Numbered from the stretch's first letter, positions 19,786-29,620 are shown. The stretch is 64,000 bases of DNA from Chelatococcus albus (GCF_030067675.1 NZ_JASJEV010000008.1:87186-151185); one strand, 5' to 3'. The notes: generated by a model from the sequence alone, not told the origin. Numbers and translations: made by a program.

Positions 19786-19817
19786 GGACGTCGATCCCGG
19801 ATTATGCCGTCAGCCGG

Positions 19818-20678
19818 TCAGGCGTGCGCCTCGTCGTGCACGCGCGCCCAGATCTTCTTCTTCGTGAAGTAGAGCAGGCCGGCGAAGACGATGAGGAAGA
19901 GGATGACCTTGAAGCCCATGGCCTTGCGCGCCTCGAGATGCGGCTCGGCGGCCCACATCATGAAGGCGGTCACATCCTTGGCGTACTGATCAACCGTCTC
20001 GGGCGCGGCCGGCTTGCCATCGGGCCCCTTCGGATATTCCACCTGGCCGTCGGACAGCGGCTTCGGCATCGCGATGGCGTTGCCAGCCATGTATTTGTTG
20101 TAGCTCTGCCCCGGCTGCAGGGGGAAACCCTGCGGCGGATCGGCATAGCCAGTCAGCAGCGCGTGGATGTAGTCCGGACCCTGCTCCTGGTACTGGGTGA
20201 CGATGTCGAACAGGAACCAGGGGAAGCCGCGCTCGTAGGTGCGCGCCTTGGCGAGCACCGAGAAGTCCGGCGGATAGGCGCCGCCATTGGCGGCGCGGGC
20301 GGCGTTCTCATTCGGGAAAGGCGCCGGGAAGCGGTCCGCCGGCCGGCCGGGCCGCTCGAACATCTCGCCCTGATCATTCGGCCCGTCCTTGATCTTGTAC
20401 TCGGCAGCGAGCGCCTTGATCTGGGCTTCCGAGAAGCCGGGGCCGCCGGGCTCCGCAAGGTTGCGGAAGGCGACGCGGCTCATGGCGTGGCAGCTCGAGC
20501 AGACCTCGCGGTAGACCTTGAAGCCGCGCTGCAGCTGCGCACGGTCGAAGGTGCCGAACGGGCCGGCAAAGCTCCACGAGACGCGCGGCGGCTTCTCCGT
20601 GCCGGAGGCGTGCGCCGGAGCGAAGGCGGCGAGGGTGGCCGCCAGAGCACCGGCGATGAGGAGGGTCGTCTTCTTCAT
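19818..20678 (-). CDS. petC: Cytochrome c1 of the bc1 complex
   Basis: 286 residues from ATG 20678. A signal peptide (MKKTTLLIAGALAATLAAFA, cleavage after AHA) leads to the periplasmic c1 domain with the haem site CSSCH (about residue 66). The haem-ligand Met region reads NAIAMPKPLSDGQVEYP, and one C-terminal anchor helix (KVILFLIVFAGLLYFT) is followed by KKKIW. It is a separate gene, not the fused cytochrome b/c1 found in some Bradyrhizobium and Rhodopseudomonas relatives. Third gene of the Rieske-cytochrome b-cytochrome c1 operon. Confidence 0.95.
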   Translation of the reverse strand: MKKTTLLIAGALAATLAAFAPAHASGTEKPPRVSWSFAGPFGTFDRAQLQRGFKVYREVCSSCHAMSRVAFRNLAEPGGPGFSEAQIKALAAEYKIKDGPNDQGEMFERPGRPADRFPAPFPNENAARAANGGAYPPDFSVLAKARTYERGFPWFLFDIVTQYQEQGPDYIHALLTGYADPPQGFPLQPGQSYNKYMAGNAIAMPKPLSDGQVEYPKGPDGKPAAPETVDQYAKDVTAFMMWAAEPHLEARKAMGFKVILFLIVFAGLLYFTKKKIWARVHDEAHA

Positions 20679-20706
20679 TTCGTCAGTTCCCCTGCCCCGA
20701 TCCGTC

Positions 20707-21990
20707 TCACTTCTTGCTCGGCGCGGACGCCGCGCCCATGGCGACCGCCGCGGCCGCCCCGCCGCCGTGCTTGGCGAGCACCGCATCCGCGATGGAGGCC
20801 GGCACCGGCCTCGGCGTCTCGAAGAGGCCGAGAAGCGGCAGGATGACGAGGAAGTGGATGAAGTAGTAGGCGGTGAGCACGCGCGCGGCGATCACGTAGC
20901 CGCCCTCCGGCGGCATGGCGCCGAGATAGCCGAGGCCGACGCAGACCGCGACGAAGACCCAGAAGAACTGCTTGAACAGCGGACGGTAGACCGCCGAGCG
21001 CACCTTCGAGGTGTCGAGCCAGGGCAGGAAGACGAGCACCGCGATCGAGCTGAACATGGCGATGACGCCCATCAGCTTGTTCGGGATGGCGCGCAGGATG
21101 GCGTAGAATGGCAGGAAGTACCATTCCGGCACGATGTGCGCCGGCGTCACCGCCGGATTGGCCTCGGTGTAGTTGTCCGCGTGGCCGAGGTAGTTCGGCA
21201 CGTAGAACACGAACCAGGCGAAGACCACGAGGAAGCAGACGAGGCCGAAGGCATCCTTCACGGTCGCATAGGGCGTGAAGGGCACGGCGTCCTTCGCCGG
21301 GTTCTTGATATCGACGCCCGTCGGGTTGTTCTGACCGACGACGTGCAGCGCCCACACGTGCAGGGCGACGACGCCCGCGATCATGAACGGCAGCAGGTAG
21401 TGCAGCGAGAAGAAGCGGTTGAGCGTCGGGTTGTCGACGGAATAGCCACCCCACAGCCAGGTGACGATCGGCTCACCGACGATGGGCAGCGCCGAGAACA
21501 GGTTGGTGATGACGGTGGCGCCCCAGAAGCTCATCTGCCCCCACGGCAGAACGTAGCCCATGAATGCCGTGGCCATCATCAGCAGGAAGATGATGACGCC
21601 GAGGATCCACAGCACCTCGCGCGGCGCCTTGTAGGAGCCGTAGTACATGCCGCGGAACATGTGGATGTAGACGGCGATGAAGAACATCGACGCGCCGTTG
21701 GCGTGCAGATAGCGCAGGAGCCAGCCGTAATTCACGTCGCGCATGATGTGCTCGACGGAAGAGAAGGCCATGGTCGCATGCGGCGTGTAGTGCATGACGA
21801 GGACGATGCCCGTCACGATCTGCGCCACCAGCATGAAGGACAGGATGCCGCCGAAGGTCCAGAGGTAGTTCAGGTTCCGGGGCGTCGGATAGGCCACGAA
21901 GGACGAGTGGATGAGGCCGAAGAGGGGCAGCCGGCTCTCGAACCACTTCATGACCGGGCTTTTCGGAACGTAGGTCGAATGTCCGCTCAT
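20707..21990 (-). CDS. petB: Cytochrome b of the bc1 complex
   Basis: 427 residues, eight membrane spans. Haem-ligating His residues are in SVEHIM and in [13 protein letters not shown] and VYIHMFRG; later spans carry the second His of each pair. The Qo-site PEWY motif is visible as [19 protein letters not shown]. Qi-site residues follow the usual pattern. Catalyses quinol oxidation with the Rieske protein. Gap of 28 bp to cytochrome c1 and 52 bp from the Rieske gene, so cotranscribed. Confidence 0.97.
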   Translation of the reverse strand: MSGHSTYVPKSPVMKWFESRLPLFGLIHSSFVAYPTPRNLNYLWTFGGILSFMLVAQIVTGIVLVMHYTPHATMAFSSVEHIMRDVNYGWLLRYLHANGASMFFIAVYIHMFRGMYYGSYKAPREVLWILGVIIFLLMMATAFMGYVLPWGQMSFWGATVITNLFSALPIVGEPIVTWLWGGYSVDNPTLNRFFSLHYLLPFMIAGVVALHVWALHVVGQNNPTGVDIKNPAKDAVPFTPYATVKDAFGLVCFLVVFAWFVFYVPNYLGHADNYTEANPAVTPAHIVPEWYFLPFYAILRAIPNKLMGVIAMFSSIAVLVFLPWLDTSKVRSAVYRPLFKQFFWVFVAVCVGLGYLGAMPPEGGYVIAARVLTAYYFIHFLVILPLLGLFETPRPVPASIADAVLAKHGGGAAAAVAMGAASAPSKK

Positions 21991-22042
21991 TGCTGGGTCG
22001 CCTGATGTTGCGCGGGTTCCGTTGGGGCGGCGTCGAGCTGCC

Positions 22043-22570
22043 TCAGCCGATCCGAATCTTGCTGTCGTTCAGGAAGGCGTAGGGCGGGATCGGCAGGTTG
22101 GTCGGCGCCGGCCCCTGGCGGATGCGCCCCGAGGTGTCGAACACGGAACCGTGGCAGGGGCAGAGCCAGCCGTCATAGGCCCCCTGGTTGCCGAGCGGCA
22201 CGCAGCCGAGGTGGGTGCAGTTGCCATAGACCACGAGCCACTGGGCGTGGCCGTCCTTCACGCGCGCCGAGTCGGGCTGGGGATCGGGCAGCGAGGCGAC
22301 GTCGACCTTCTCGGCCTCCTCGATCTCCTTCTTCGTCCGGTGGCGGACGAAGATGAGCTTGCCGCGCCAGAAGAGCTTGACGATCTGCCCCTCGGCGATC
22401 GGCGACAGGTCCACCTCGACCGGAGCGCCGGCCGCGATGGTCTGCGCGTCGGGGTTCATCTGATTGATGAAGGGCCAGGCGACGGCGGCGACGCCGACGG
22501 CCCCGACGGCGCCGGTCGCGATGAACAGGAAATCTCGCCGGGTCGGCTCGGCGGTAGCGATCTCAGCCAC
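22043..22570 (-). CDS. petA: Rieske iron-sulfur subunit of the bc1 complex
   Basis: 175 residues starting at GTG 22570 (GGGAG 8-12 bases upstream). The N-terminus carries a twin-arginine motif [11 protein letters not shown] directly before an uncleaved membrane anchor. The [2Fe-2S] ligands are CTHLGC and CPCHGS. UCR_Fe-S N and Rieske domains are complete. It leads the bc1 operon. The start is GTG because the next in-frame Met codons are inside the anchor or beyond. Confidence 0.93.
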   Translation of the reverse strand: MAEIATAEPTRRDFLFIATGAVGAVGVAAVAWPFINQMNPDAQTIAAGAPVEVDLSPIAEGQIVKLFWRGKLIFVRHRTKKEIEEAEKVDVASLPDPQPDSARVKDGHAQWLVVYGNCTHLGCVPLGNQGAYDGWLCPCHGSVFDTSGRIRQGPAPTNLPIPPYAFLNDSKIRIG

Positions 22571-22880
22571 GTTGGCTCCCCAGTCTTTCGAACCCAAGGC
22601 CTTGATATCCAAGAACCTTCCTGAAACCCAAGGCGCTACGACCCGGGCCCCGCGCGCTCGCTGCCGTGAAAAACGCCCCGGGCGGGGCGAGAGGCGGGCC
22701 GGCGCGACGCACGATCGGCGCAACAAGCACAGCGGCGCGCAAGGCCGCAATGCGACCCGGCGTCGCCGCGCGGCGGCTCTTTGGCATGGTTCCAGAACCA
22801 TGTCCATAGGCCGATCGCCGGCCGGGCGCGCCCGCCCGGCCGGCCCGCAACCGGCGTCTGACGGCCTCGGACGCGGCTCG
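22571..22880. promoter_or_regulatory. Upstream region of the bc1 operon with a perfect-arm palindrome
   Basis: 310 bp without a supportable gene between the Rieske start and the ABC exporter stop (on the same strand). At 22785-22802 there is CATGGTTC-CA-GAACCATG, two 8-bp perfect arms around a 2-base centre. It could be a regulator site for the operon or part of the exporter's 3' end. No clear -35/-10 pair could be settled. Confidence 0.45.
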
Positions 22881-24782
22881 TCAGCGGGTGAGAGCCCCGG
22901 CGCGGATGTCCCGCGCCACGCCCGGCTCCGCCTCGCCCAGGAAACCGCCGGACTGGCGCTGCCACAGGCGGGCATAGAGGCTGCCGGCGGCCACGAGCTC
23001 GGCGTGGGTCCCCTGCTCGACGATGCGCCCCTTGTCCATGACGACGAGGCGGTCGAGCGCAGCGATCGTCGACAGGCGATGGGCGATGGCGATCACCGTC
23101 TTGCCGGCCATCAGGCGGCCGAGCTGCTCCTGGATCGCCGCCTCCGCCTCCGAGTCGAGCGCCGAGGTCGCCTCGTCGAGGATGAGGATCGGCGCGTCCT
23201 TCAAGAGCACACGGGCGATGGCGATGCGCTGGCGCTGACCGCCGGAGAGCTTCACGCCGCGCTCGCCCACCTGCGAATCATAGCCGCGTCGGCCGCGATG
23301 ATCCTCGAGGCCGAGGATGAAGCCGTGGGCGGCAGCGAGCCCGGCCGCCCGGGCGATGTCCTCCTCCGTGGCATCCGATCGTCCGTAGCGGATGTTGTCA
23401 CGGATGGAGCGGTGCAGGAGCGAGGTGTCCTGCGTCACCACCGCGATCTGCGAGCGCAGCGAATCCTGCGTCACCTGGGCGATGTCCTGCCCGTCGACGA
23501 GGATGCGGCCCTGCTCGAGGTCGTAGAGGCGCAGAAGGAGGTTGACGAGCGTGGACTTGCCGGCGCCGCTCGGCCCGACGAGGCCGATCTTCTCGCCGGG
23601 CCGGACCACGAGGTCGAGCCCCGCGATGACCGAGGACTGCTTGCCGTAGTGGAAGCCCACCTTCTCGAAGCGGATCTCGCCCCTGCACACGACGAGGGGC
23701 CGCGCGTTCGGCGCATCGACGACGCCGTGCGGATGCACGATCGTCTCCATGCTTTCCTGCACCACGCCGATGTTTTCGAACACGTCACGCACCACGTGCA
23801 TCACCCAGCCGGACATGGCGGTGATGCGCAGGACGAGGCCGAGTGCCGCGGCGATCGCGCCCGTGCTCATCTCGCCGCGCGACCAGAGCAGGATCGCGAC
23901 GCCCACAGATACGACGAAGAGGGCCGCATTCAGCGTGGAGAGCGTGACGGCCACGCCCGTCATCAGCCGCATCTGCCTCAGGTAGCTCGCCGTATGCTCG
24001 GCAATCGCGCCGTGCACGGCCGAACGCTCGGCGTCCTGCCGGGCGAAGAGCTTGACGGTCAGGATGTTCGTATAGGTGTCGACGATGCGGCCGACGAGCG
24101 TCGAGCGGCGCTCGGCCACCGCCTCGGCGCGCACCTGCGCCCGCGGCACGAAATAGGCGAGGAGCGCGACGTAGAGCGCAAGCCACACGACCACGGGCAG
24201 GGCCATGAGGATGTCCGTCGAGCCGAAGATGGCGATCGCGGTGGCGGCATAGACGAAGACGAACCAGAGGTTGTCGACGATGCCGAGCGCGATGTCGCGC
24301 ACCGCCGGCCCCACCTGCACGATGCGGTTGGCGAGACGCCCGGCGAAATCGCCCTGGAAGTAGGAGAGCGAATGGCCGAGCGTGTAGAGATGGGTGCGCC
24401 AGCGGATCTGGTTGGTCAGGCACGGCGAGAAGATCTGGTTGACGCAGACTTCATTGAGGCCGTGCAGGAGCGGCAGGCCGACGACGAGCAGGAGCGCGCC
24501 GCCCACGAGCATGGTGAGGTTGTCGCGTGCGAAGTGCTCCGGCGAGGCCGCGGAGAGCTGGTCCACCAGCCAGCCGACGATGAGCATCAGGCCGGATTCG
24601 GCGAGCGCGATGGCGAGGGAGCTCAGGAGGATGAGCACGAGCCAAGCGCGCGCCGGCTTCAGATAGTGCCAGACGAAGCGCAGCACGCTGCGCGGCGGTG
24701 TCAGCCGGTCGTCGAAAGGGGTGAAGACGTCTATGCGACGCTCGGCAGGACTCAACAGACGGTCGATCACGTGCGAAAGCAC
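22881..24782 (-). CDS. ABC exporter half-transporter (membrane and ATPase domains fused)
   Basis: 633 residues starting at GTG 24782. N-terminal ABC_membrane domain with six spans (about 45-340), then an ATPase domain: Walker A GPSGAGKST, Q-loop VVTQDTSLLHRSI, signature LSGGQRQRIAIARVLLKD, Walker B ILILDEATSALD and the H-loop AHRLST. It is a type IV exporter like MsbA or lipid/drug exporters; the substrate is not evident. It is in the same orientation as, and upstream of, the bc1 operon, with 310 bp between. Confidence 0.93.
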   Translation of the reverse strand: MLSHVIDRLLSPAERRIDVFTPFDDRLTPPRSVLRFVWHYLKPARAWLVLILLSSLAIALAESGLMLIVGWLVDQLSAASPEHFARDNLTMLVGGALLLVVGLPLLHGLNEVCVNQIFSPCLTNQIRWRTHLYTLGHSLSYFQGDFAGRLANRIVQVGPAVRDIALGIVDNLWFVFVYAATAIAIFGSTDILMALPVVVWLALYVALLAYFVPRAQVRAEAVAERRSTLVGRIVDTYTNILTVKLFARQDAERSAVHGAIAEHTASYLRQMRLMTGVAVTLSTLNAALFVVSVGVAILLWSRGEMSTGAIAAALGLVLRITAMSGWVMHVVRDVFENIGVVQESMETIVHPHGVVDAPNARPLVVCRGEIRFEKVGFHYGKQSSVIAGLDLVVRPGEKIGLVGPSGAGKSTLVNLLLRLYDLEQGRILVDGQDIAQVTQDSLRSQIAVVTQDTSLLHRSIRDNIRYGRSDATEEDIARAAGLAAAHGFILGLEDHRGRRGYDSQVGERGVKLSGGQRQRIAIARVLLKDAPILILDEATSALDSEAEAAIQEQLGRLMAGKTVIAIAHRLSTIAALDRLVVMDKGRIVEQGTHAELVAAGSLYARLWQRQSGGFLGEAEPGVARDIRAGALTR

Positions 24783-24904
24783 GGCAAATTCCTCGAGTTA
24801 TGGCCTCACGACATGACCTGGGCCAGCAATGCCGCATGCCGCGGCGGCGCCCGATCCGGAACGAATCGATGAAGCCTGCCAGAATCGGAACGAATTCGGA
24901 CGAA

Positions 24905-25390
24905 ATGAAGATGGGAAGCCCGGCCGAGTTGCTCCATCTTGCGCTTTTCCAGCCCGACATCCCGCAGAATGCGGGCACGATGCTGCGCCTGTGTGCCTGT
25001 CTCGGCATCGCCGCCGAGATCATCGAGCCGGCGGGCTTTCCAGTCTCCGATCGGGCCTTCAGGCGCGCGGGAATGGACTACCTGGATGACGTGAAGATTA
25101 CGCGCCACGCCTCCTGGCGCGCCTTCGACGGCTGGCGCCGGCAGGCCGGCCGGCGCCTGGTGCTCGCAACGACGAAGGCCACCCTGCCCTACACGCACTT
25201 TCGCTTCGCACCCGGCGACGTGATCCTCATGGGCCGCGAGTCGGCAGGCGTCCCCGATGAAGTCCACGCCGCGGCCGACGCGCGCATCCACGTGCCCATG
25301 CGGCCGGGCCTGCGCTCCCTCAACGTGGCGGTCTCAGCCGCCATGATCCTCGGCGAGGCGCTCAGGCAGACGGACGGGTTTCCGGCCTGA
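24905..25390 (+). CDS. trmL: tRNA (cytidine(34)-2'-O)-methyltransferase
   Basis: About 161 residues of a SPOUT-fold (TrmH/SpoU) protein. TrmL methylates the wobble ribose of tRNA-Leu isoacceptors. Conserved: LFQPDIPQNAGTMLRLCACLG near the N-terminus, FAPGDVILMGRESAGVPDEV, and RSLNVAVSAAMILGEAL, the SAM-knot region. ATG 24905 or 24911 fits the homologous start; frames from 24800 or 24869 add unconserved residues. The gene is followed by hemF. Confidence 0.93.
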   Translation: MKMGSPAELLHLALFQPDIPQNAGTMLRLCACLGIAAEIIEPAGFPVSDRAFRRAGMDYLDDVKITRHASWRAFDGWRRQAGRRLVLATTKATLPYTHFRFAPGDVILMGRESAGVPDEVHAAADARIHVPMRPGLRSLNVAVSAAMILGEALRQTDGFPA

Positions 25391-25516
25391 GCCCCTCGGG
25401 GCACCGCCATCCGCGCGCCAATCTGCCGCCCTTGCGGCAGCGGGCGGTGCCTTGCCCGCACCGGGGCGAACCCCGTAAGCCTCGGCGCGATCGCAACCGG
25501 ACCAGGATGCAGCCCC

Positions 25517-26413
25517 GTGACCGAGCCCGCTGACCTCCCCCGCTGGAAGACAGACGCGCGCGAGTGGTTCGAGACCCTGCGCGACCGTATCTGCGCCGCC
25601 TTCGAGACGCTCGAGGACGAGGCGCCGGGCCCCTTCTTCCCCGGTGCGGAGAGTCCGGGGCGCTTCGAGCGCAGGCCCTGGCAGCGCACCGACCACACGG
25701 GCGCGCCCGGCGGCGGGGGCGTCATGGGTGTCATGCGCGGCCGCGTCTTCGAGAAGGTGGGCGTGCACGTCTCCACCGTCTTCGGCGAGTTCGCCCCCGA
25801 ATTCCGCGGCCAGATCCCCGGCTCGGACGCCGATCCGCGCTTCTGGGCCTCGGGCATCTCGCTCATCGCCCATCCGTGGAACCCGCACGTGCCGACCGTG
25901 CATATGAACACGCGCTTCGTCGTGACGACGAAGCCCTGGTTCGGCGGCGGGGCGGACCTCACCCCCATGCTTGAGCGGCGCCGCAGCCAGGACGACCCCG
26001 ACGCCAGGACCTTCCACGCCGCCATGCACGCCGCCTGCGCCGCGCACGAGGCGGTCGCGCCCTACGACCGCTACAAGGCGTGGTGCGACGAGTATTTCTT
26101 CCTGAAGCACCGCAACGAGCCGCGCGGCATCGGCGGCATCTTCTACGACTATCACTGGTCGAACGACTTCGCCGCCGACCTCGCCTTCACGAAGAGCGTG
26201 GGCGAGGCCTTCCTCGACGCCTATCCGCGCATCGTGCGCGCCAACTTCGCCACCCCCTGGACGGAGGCCGAGCGCGAGGAGCAGCAGATCCGCCGCGGGC
26301 GCTACGTGGAGTTCAACCTCCTTTACGACCGCGGCACCATCTTCGGGCTCAAGACGGGCGGCAACGTCGAATCGATCCTCTCGTCCCTGCCGCCGACCGT
26401 GCGCTGGCCGTAG
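25517..26413 (+). CDS. hemF: Oxygen-dependent coproporphyrinogen III oxidase
   Basis: 298 residues from GTG 25517. HemF converts coproporphyrinogen III to protoporphyrinogen IX with O2. Typical stretches: [74 protein letters not shown] and [18 protein letters not shown]. The start is weakly supported; the GTG gives [11 protein letters not shown], close to family starts. Presence of this enzyme means aerobic haem synthesis. Confidence 0.95.
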   Translation: MTEPADLPRWKTDAREWFETLRDRICAAFETLEDEAPGPFFPGAESPGRFERRPWQRTDHTGAPGGGGVMGVMRGRVFEKVGVHVSTVFGEFAPEFRGQIPGSDADPRFWASGISLIAHPWNPHVPTVHMNTRFVVTTKPWFGGGADLTPMLERRRSQDDPDARTFHAAMHAACAAHEAVAPYDRYKAWCDEYFFLKHRNEPRGIGGIFYDYHWSNDFAADLAFTKSVGEAFLDAYPRIVRANFATPWTEAEREEQQIRRGRYVEFNLLYDRGTIFGLKTGGNVESILSSLPPTVRWP

Positions 26414-26526
26414 GCCACCTGGCGGGCGGAAGCCTTAGCCGGCGCTCATCACGCCTGTCACAACCGGCTGCTAATCCTCCTCGCGCTTGCCCGCGCGGTT
26501 GCGGGCCACAGCCTGAGGAGGACGAG

Positions 26527-26769
26527 ATGAGCTTCGAGATCGGCGATGTCGTCATGCTCAAGTCCGGCGGTCCGACCCTGACCGTGGCGGAGATCGCGAT
26601 CGGGGGCGTCTCCTGCGTCTGGTACGCGGAAGACGAGGACAACTTCCGCACCGCCGTCCTTCCGGCGGCCTGCCTGATCGGCGTTGCGCAGGACGACCTC
26701 GATGACGAGGACCATGAGGCGGAGAAAAAAGAGGAAGAAGAGGACGAGGAACTGCGCCGGGTCGGCTGA
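26527..26769 (+). CDS. YodC/DUF2158-type small protein with an acidic tail
   Basis: 80 residues. MSFEIGDVVMLKSGGPTLTVAEI matches the small DUF2158/YodC family, in which an SH3-like strand set binds an unknown ligand; the family is known only as a domain. Residues 56-75 are almost all Asp and Glu with Lys. A good RBS (GAGGAGGACGAG) precedes ATG 26527. Confidence 0.75.
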   Translation: MSFEIGDVVMLKSGGPTLTVAEIAIGGVSCVWYAEDEDNFRTAVLPAACLIGVAQDDLDDEDHEAEKKEEEEDEELRRVG

Positions 26770-27069
26770 GCGCCGAGAAACAAGGGGTCGCGGGCGCAAT
26801 GCCCGTCACGCCCGAAGATGTGCGATCCCTAGGACAAGCGCCCCTTTCCGGTCTCGCCGGATCGCCCACACGTCTTCCTTCTCATGGCCGGGCCTGCCCC
26901 GGCCATTCCTGTCGGTCAGGAGCGACGCCCTTCCGATCGAGATCCCCGGGGACAGGCCCGGGAAGACGACGAGCGAAGGTGGTTGTGCGGCCGATTGCGC
27001 CGATCAGGTCGAAGGCCGGCGGGATCATGGGGCCATGTATCGTTGCCGTTCCGGCTCCGGGGACGGCCT
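26770..27069. repeat. 300-bp spacer with a GC-rich palindromic repeat
   Basis: No gene can be supported. Inside, 26884-26968 contains an inverted repeat: the left arm (CCGGGCCTGCCCCGG, about 26890) matches the reverse complement of the right arm (CCCCGGGGACAGGCCCGGG, about 26944) apart from one base and a short shift. Similar long repeats with ATGGCCGGGC ends are frequent between genes in Hyphomicrobiales. Confidence 0.5.
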
Positions 27070-27339
27070 CTAATCGGCGCTCGGCAGGCGGCGCATGGTG
27101 AACTCGATGAGGCCGTCGTCGCGCTCTCGCCAGCTCTCCACCTCGGTCATGTACGCGGCCTTGGGAAAGCGCGCGAACCACTCGCGCGCCTTTTCCCGTG
27201 CCTCCTCGCGCGGCAGGGTGAAGGTCTCGCGGCGCCACAGGGCACCGGTCTCGCCCTCTCGCCGCCGGGCCGCGGCGGCGTCGCGGCGGGCGGCGAGCCG
27301 CCTTGCGAGGTCGATCGGGCGATGCGGGGCGCGGGACAT
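27070..27339 (-). CDS. Conserved-looking hypothetical protein, unknown
   Basis: 89 residues from ATG 27339. The first half is Arg/Ala-rich, then a compact domain follows with ETFTLPREEAREKAREWFARFPKAAYMTEVESWRE. It has no signal peptide or membrane segment. I do not recognise a family. A longer frame reaches 27432 but adds unconserved residues. Confidence 0.6.
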   Translation of the reverse strand: MSRAPHRPIDLARRLAARRDAAAARRREGETGALWRRETFTLPREEAREKAREWFARFPKAAYMTEVESWRERDDGLIEFTMRRLPSAD

Positions 27340-27441
27340 GGCATCTGCCCCCGAAACGATTGAATGCCCGCCAACTGTAGCTTCCCGCCGGGGCCGATGC
27401 GAGTCGTGCGCTGCGGGGGAAGACGGCCGCACGGGCGGGCG

Positions 27442-28722
27442 TCAGCCCGCCGCCTTGTGCCCCGTCTTGCCCGTCACGGCCGCGATCGCCTCGGCCAGGA
27501 TGCCAGCCAGCACTGCCCGATCCCGCGGGCAGTCGGCGTCGAGCCAGCGGGCTTCGGCTTCGGCGAGGATGCGGCCGACGCGCGGTCCCTTCGGCACCCC
27601 GGTCGCCACGACGTCTGCTCCGCCGAGCGGAAAGACCGGTGGAGCCTCCGCGCCCTGCCGGAAGCGGGCTAGCAGGGCGCTCCCTTCCGGCGTGAGCCGC
27701 GGAAGCGGCTCTCCGTCGAGGATCGCAAGCGTGTCGGACAGGGCCAGCAGGCCGTGACCGACGGCGAGACGGCGCACCGCCCGCGCGTCGAGCGCCTCGC
27801 CGCTCCCGTGCAGGTGCGGCAGCAGGCGGCCGATCGCCGCGAGGCGCCGATACTCCGCGTTCGAGAGGCGCAGCCGCTCCTTGAGGGCCTCCGCATTCTC
27901 TGCCGTGCGCACCGCGAGCGCCGCGAGGCGCAGCAAGGGGTCGCGCGCGGAGCCCGCCCGCGCCTCGGCCTCGGCGACGCGGGCGAGGCGCCCCAGTTCG
28001 CCGACGTCACCGAGGATGCGCTGCAGGAGGCCGGCGTCGGCAAGCGCCGCGACCGTCTCGACCGCCCGCCGTGCCGCGATGAGCTTCAGGAGTTCCGTCC
28101 GCACGCGCTCGCGCGACAGCTGGTCGAGGCCATCCCGCTCGCGCACCGTCGCGGCGAGACCCTCGGGGTCGAGCGGGCCCTTGGCATAGTCGGCGTGGAA
28201 GCGGAAGAAGCGCAGGATGCGCAAGTAATCCTCGCGGATGCGTGCGGCGGCATCGCCGATGAAGCGCACGCGCCCGGCCGCAAGGTCGGCCAAGCCGCCG
28301 ACCGGATCGTGAATCCGCCCCTCGCGGTCCGCATAGAGGGCGTTCATGGTGAAGTCGCGCCGGCGTGCGTCGGCCGCGAAGTCGCGCCCGTATTCGACGC
28401 GGGCGCGGCGCCCGTCCGTCTCAACGTCCACGCGCAGGGTCGTCACCTCGAAAGGCGTGCCCTCGACGAGGACGGTGACGGTACCGTGGTCGACGCCCGT
28501 CGGCACCGTCTTGAAGCCAGCGCTCCGCGCCCGTCGCACGACCTCCTGCGGCAGGGCGGTGGTAGCGCAGTCGACATCGCTCACCGGGCGATCAATGAGG
28601 GCATTGCGCACGGCGCCGCCGACCACCCGCACCTCCTCGCCCTCGCCGTCGAGCACGGCGAGCAGCCTCGCGAGGGCAGGACGCGCGACCAGCGCGCGGA
28701 CACGATCCTCCGCCAGGGTCAT
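27442..28722 (-). CDS. cca: CCA tRNA nucleotidyltransferase / poly(A) polymerase family
   Basis: 426 residues from ATG 28722. Nucleotidyltransferase head: GGAVRNALIDRPVSDVDCAT (DxD metal site), then RRRDFTMNALYADREGRIHDP and the neck region RIREDYLRILRFFRFHADYA. Adds CCA to tRNA 3' ends. The ATG overlaps the upstream DUF6111 stop (ATGA). Last gene of the DUF1285-NudL-DUF6111-cca operon. Confidence 0.95.
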   Translation of the reverse strand: MTLAEDRVRALVARPALARLLAVLDGEGEEVRVVGGAVRNALIDRPVSDVDCATTALPQEVVRRARSAGFKTVPTGVDHGTVTVLVEGTPFEVTTLRVDVETDGRRARVEYGRDFAADARRRDFTMNALYADREGRIHDPVGGLADLAAGRVRFIGDAAARIREDYLRILRFFRFHADYAKGPLDPEGLAATVRERDGLDQLSRERVRTELLKLIAARRAVETVAALADAGLLQRILGDVGELGRLARVAEAEARAGSARDPLLRLAALAVRTAENAEALKERLRLSNAEYRRLAAIGRLLPHLHGSGEALDARAVRRLAVGHGLLALSDTLAILDGEPLPRLTPEGSALLARFRQGAEAPPVFPLGGADVVATGVPKGPRVGRILAEAEARWLDADCPRDRAVLAGILAEAIAAVTGKTGHKAAG

Positions 28723-28976
28723 TTGAACTGCCCGGGAACGAGCTTCCCGTTTTCGAGATGCGGCGGCACATAGGCACCGGTGCGGCGCTCGGCGACGAGT
28801 CCGGTATAGACGAGCCCGGCTATCACGACGAGAAGGCCGGCGATCGCGAGCCACGGCACCTGCCCGTTCCAATGCGCCTTGGCGAAGGGATTGCGCCGGC
28901 GCAGGACGAGGTAGAGGGCGAAGATCACGAAAGGCGCCAGGAACAGCACCAGTTCCTCGAACAGCGCCCGCGTCAT
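28719..28976 (-). CDS. DUF6111-type small membrane protein
   Basis: 85 residues with two hydrophobic helices (LVLFLAPFVIFALYLVL and VPWLAIAGLLVVIAGLVYTGL) separated by a basic loop RRRNPFAKAHW, and a polar C-terminus. By position and pattern it is the alphaproteobacterial DUF6111 family, unknown function. Both ends overlap neighbours by ATGA (nudL upstream, cca downstream). Confidence 0.8.
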   Translation of the reverse strand: MTRALFEELVLFLAPFVIFALYLVLRRRNPFAKAHWNGQVPWLAIAGLLVVIAGLVYTGLVAERRTGAYVPPHLENGKLVPGQFK

Positions 28977-29620
28977 GGCCCAAAGAGCCTTTCGTAGAGA
29001 TTCCGGATGATGCCGGCCGTCACGCCCCATATATAGCGATCGCCGTAGGGCATTGCATAATAGTGGCGCAGCGTGCCCTGCCATTCGCGCGCGTGGCGCT
29101 GGTGATTGGCGGTGTCCATGAGGAAGCCGAGAGGCACCTCGAAGGTGTCGTCCACCTCATGCCGGTTGAGCGTGAGGTGAAAACCGGGATCGACGAGGCC
29201 GACGATCGGCACGATGCGGAAGCCCGTGCGCGACAGGTAGGTGTCGAGATAGCCGAGCGGACGGACGAAGCGGCGCTCGAGGCCGATCTCCTCCTCGGCC
29301 TCGCGCAGCGCCGTCGCGAGCGGCGAGGCGTCGCCCGCGTCCATCTTCCCGCCCGGAAAGGCGATTTGCGCCGAATGCTGGCGCAGGGCGGCCGAGCGCA
29401 CGGTGAGCAGGATGCTCACCTCCGGCTCGCGGGCCACGATGGGCACGAGCACGGCCGCTGGCGTGAGGCGGTCGTCCGGCGGCGCTGGCCAGGGCTCGGT
29501 CTGCAGATCGTGGTCGCCGCGCGCACGCGGGTCGGGCGCGCCGATGTGCGGTGCCTCGCGGCGCAGCCGCGCCACGGCGCGGTCGACCAGGCCCTCGCGG
29601 TCGAGAACGTCCGCGTTCAT
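28973..29620 (-). CDS. nudL: CoA pyrophosphatase-type Nudix hydrolase (NudL family)
   Basis: 215 residues. The Nudix box reads GGKMDAGDASPLATALREAE followed by EEIGL, with the NudL/CoAse-specific upstream LRQHSAQIAFPGG. Homologues hydrolyse CoA and derivatives to 3',5'-ADP and 4'-phosphopantetheine. ATG 29620 overlaps the DUF1285 stop. The operon context with cca and DUF1285 is conserved in Hyphomicrobiales as far as I recall; any functional link is unclear. Confidence 0.9.
   Translation of the reverse strand: MNADVLDREGLVDRAVARLRREAPHIGAPDPRARGDHDLQTEPWPAPPDDRLTPAAVLVPIVAREPEVSILLTVRSAALRQHSAQIAFPGGKMDAGDASPLATALREAEEEIGLERRFVRPLGYLDTYLSRTGFRIVPIVGLVDPGFHLTLNRHEVDDTFEVPLGFLMDTANHQRHAREWQGTLRHYYAMPYGDRYIWGVTAGIIRNLYERLFGP

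Noticed and set aside
22785..22802. LexA box in the bc1 upstream region
   Set aside because: Alphaproteobacterial LexA sites are direct GTTC-N7-GTTC repeats; here GTTC and GAAC face each other with 2 bases between.
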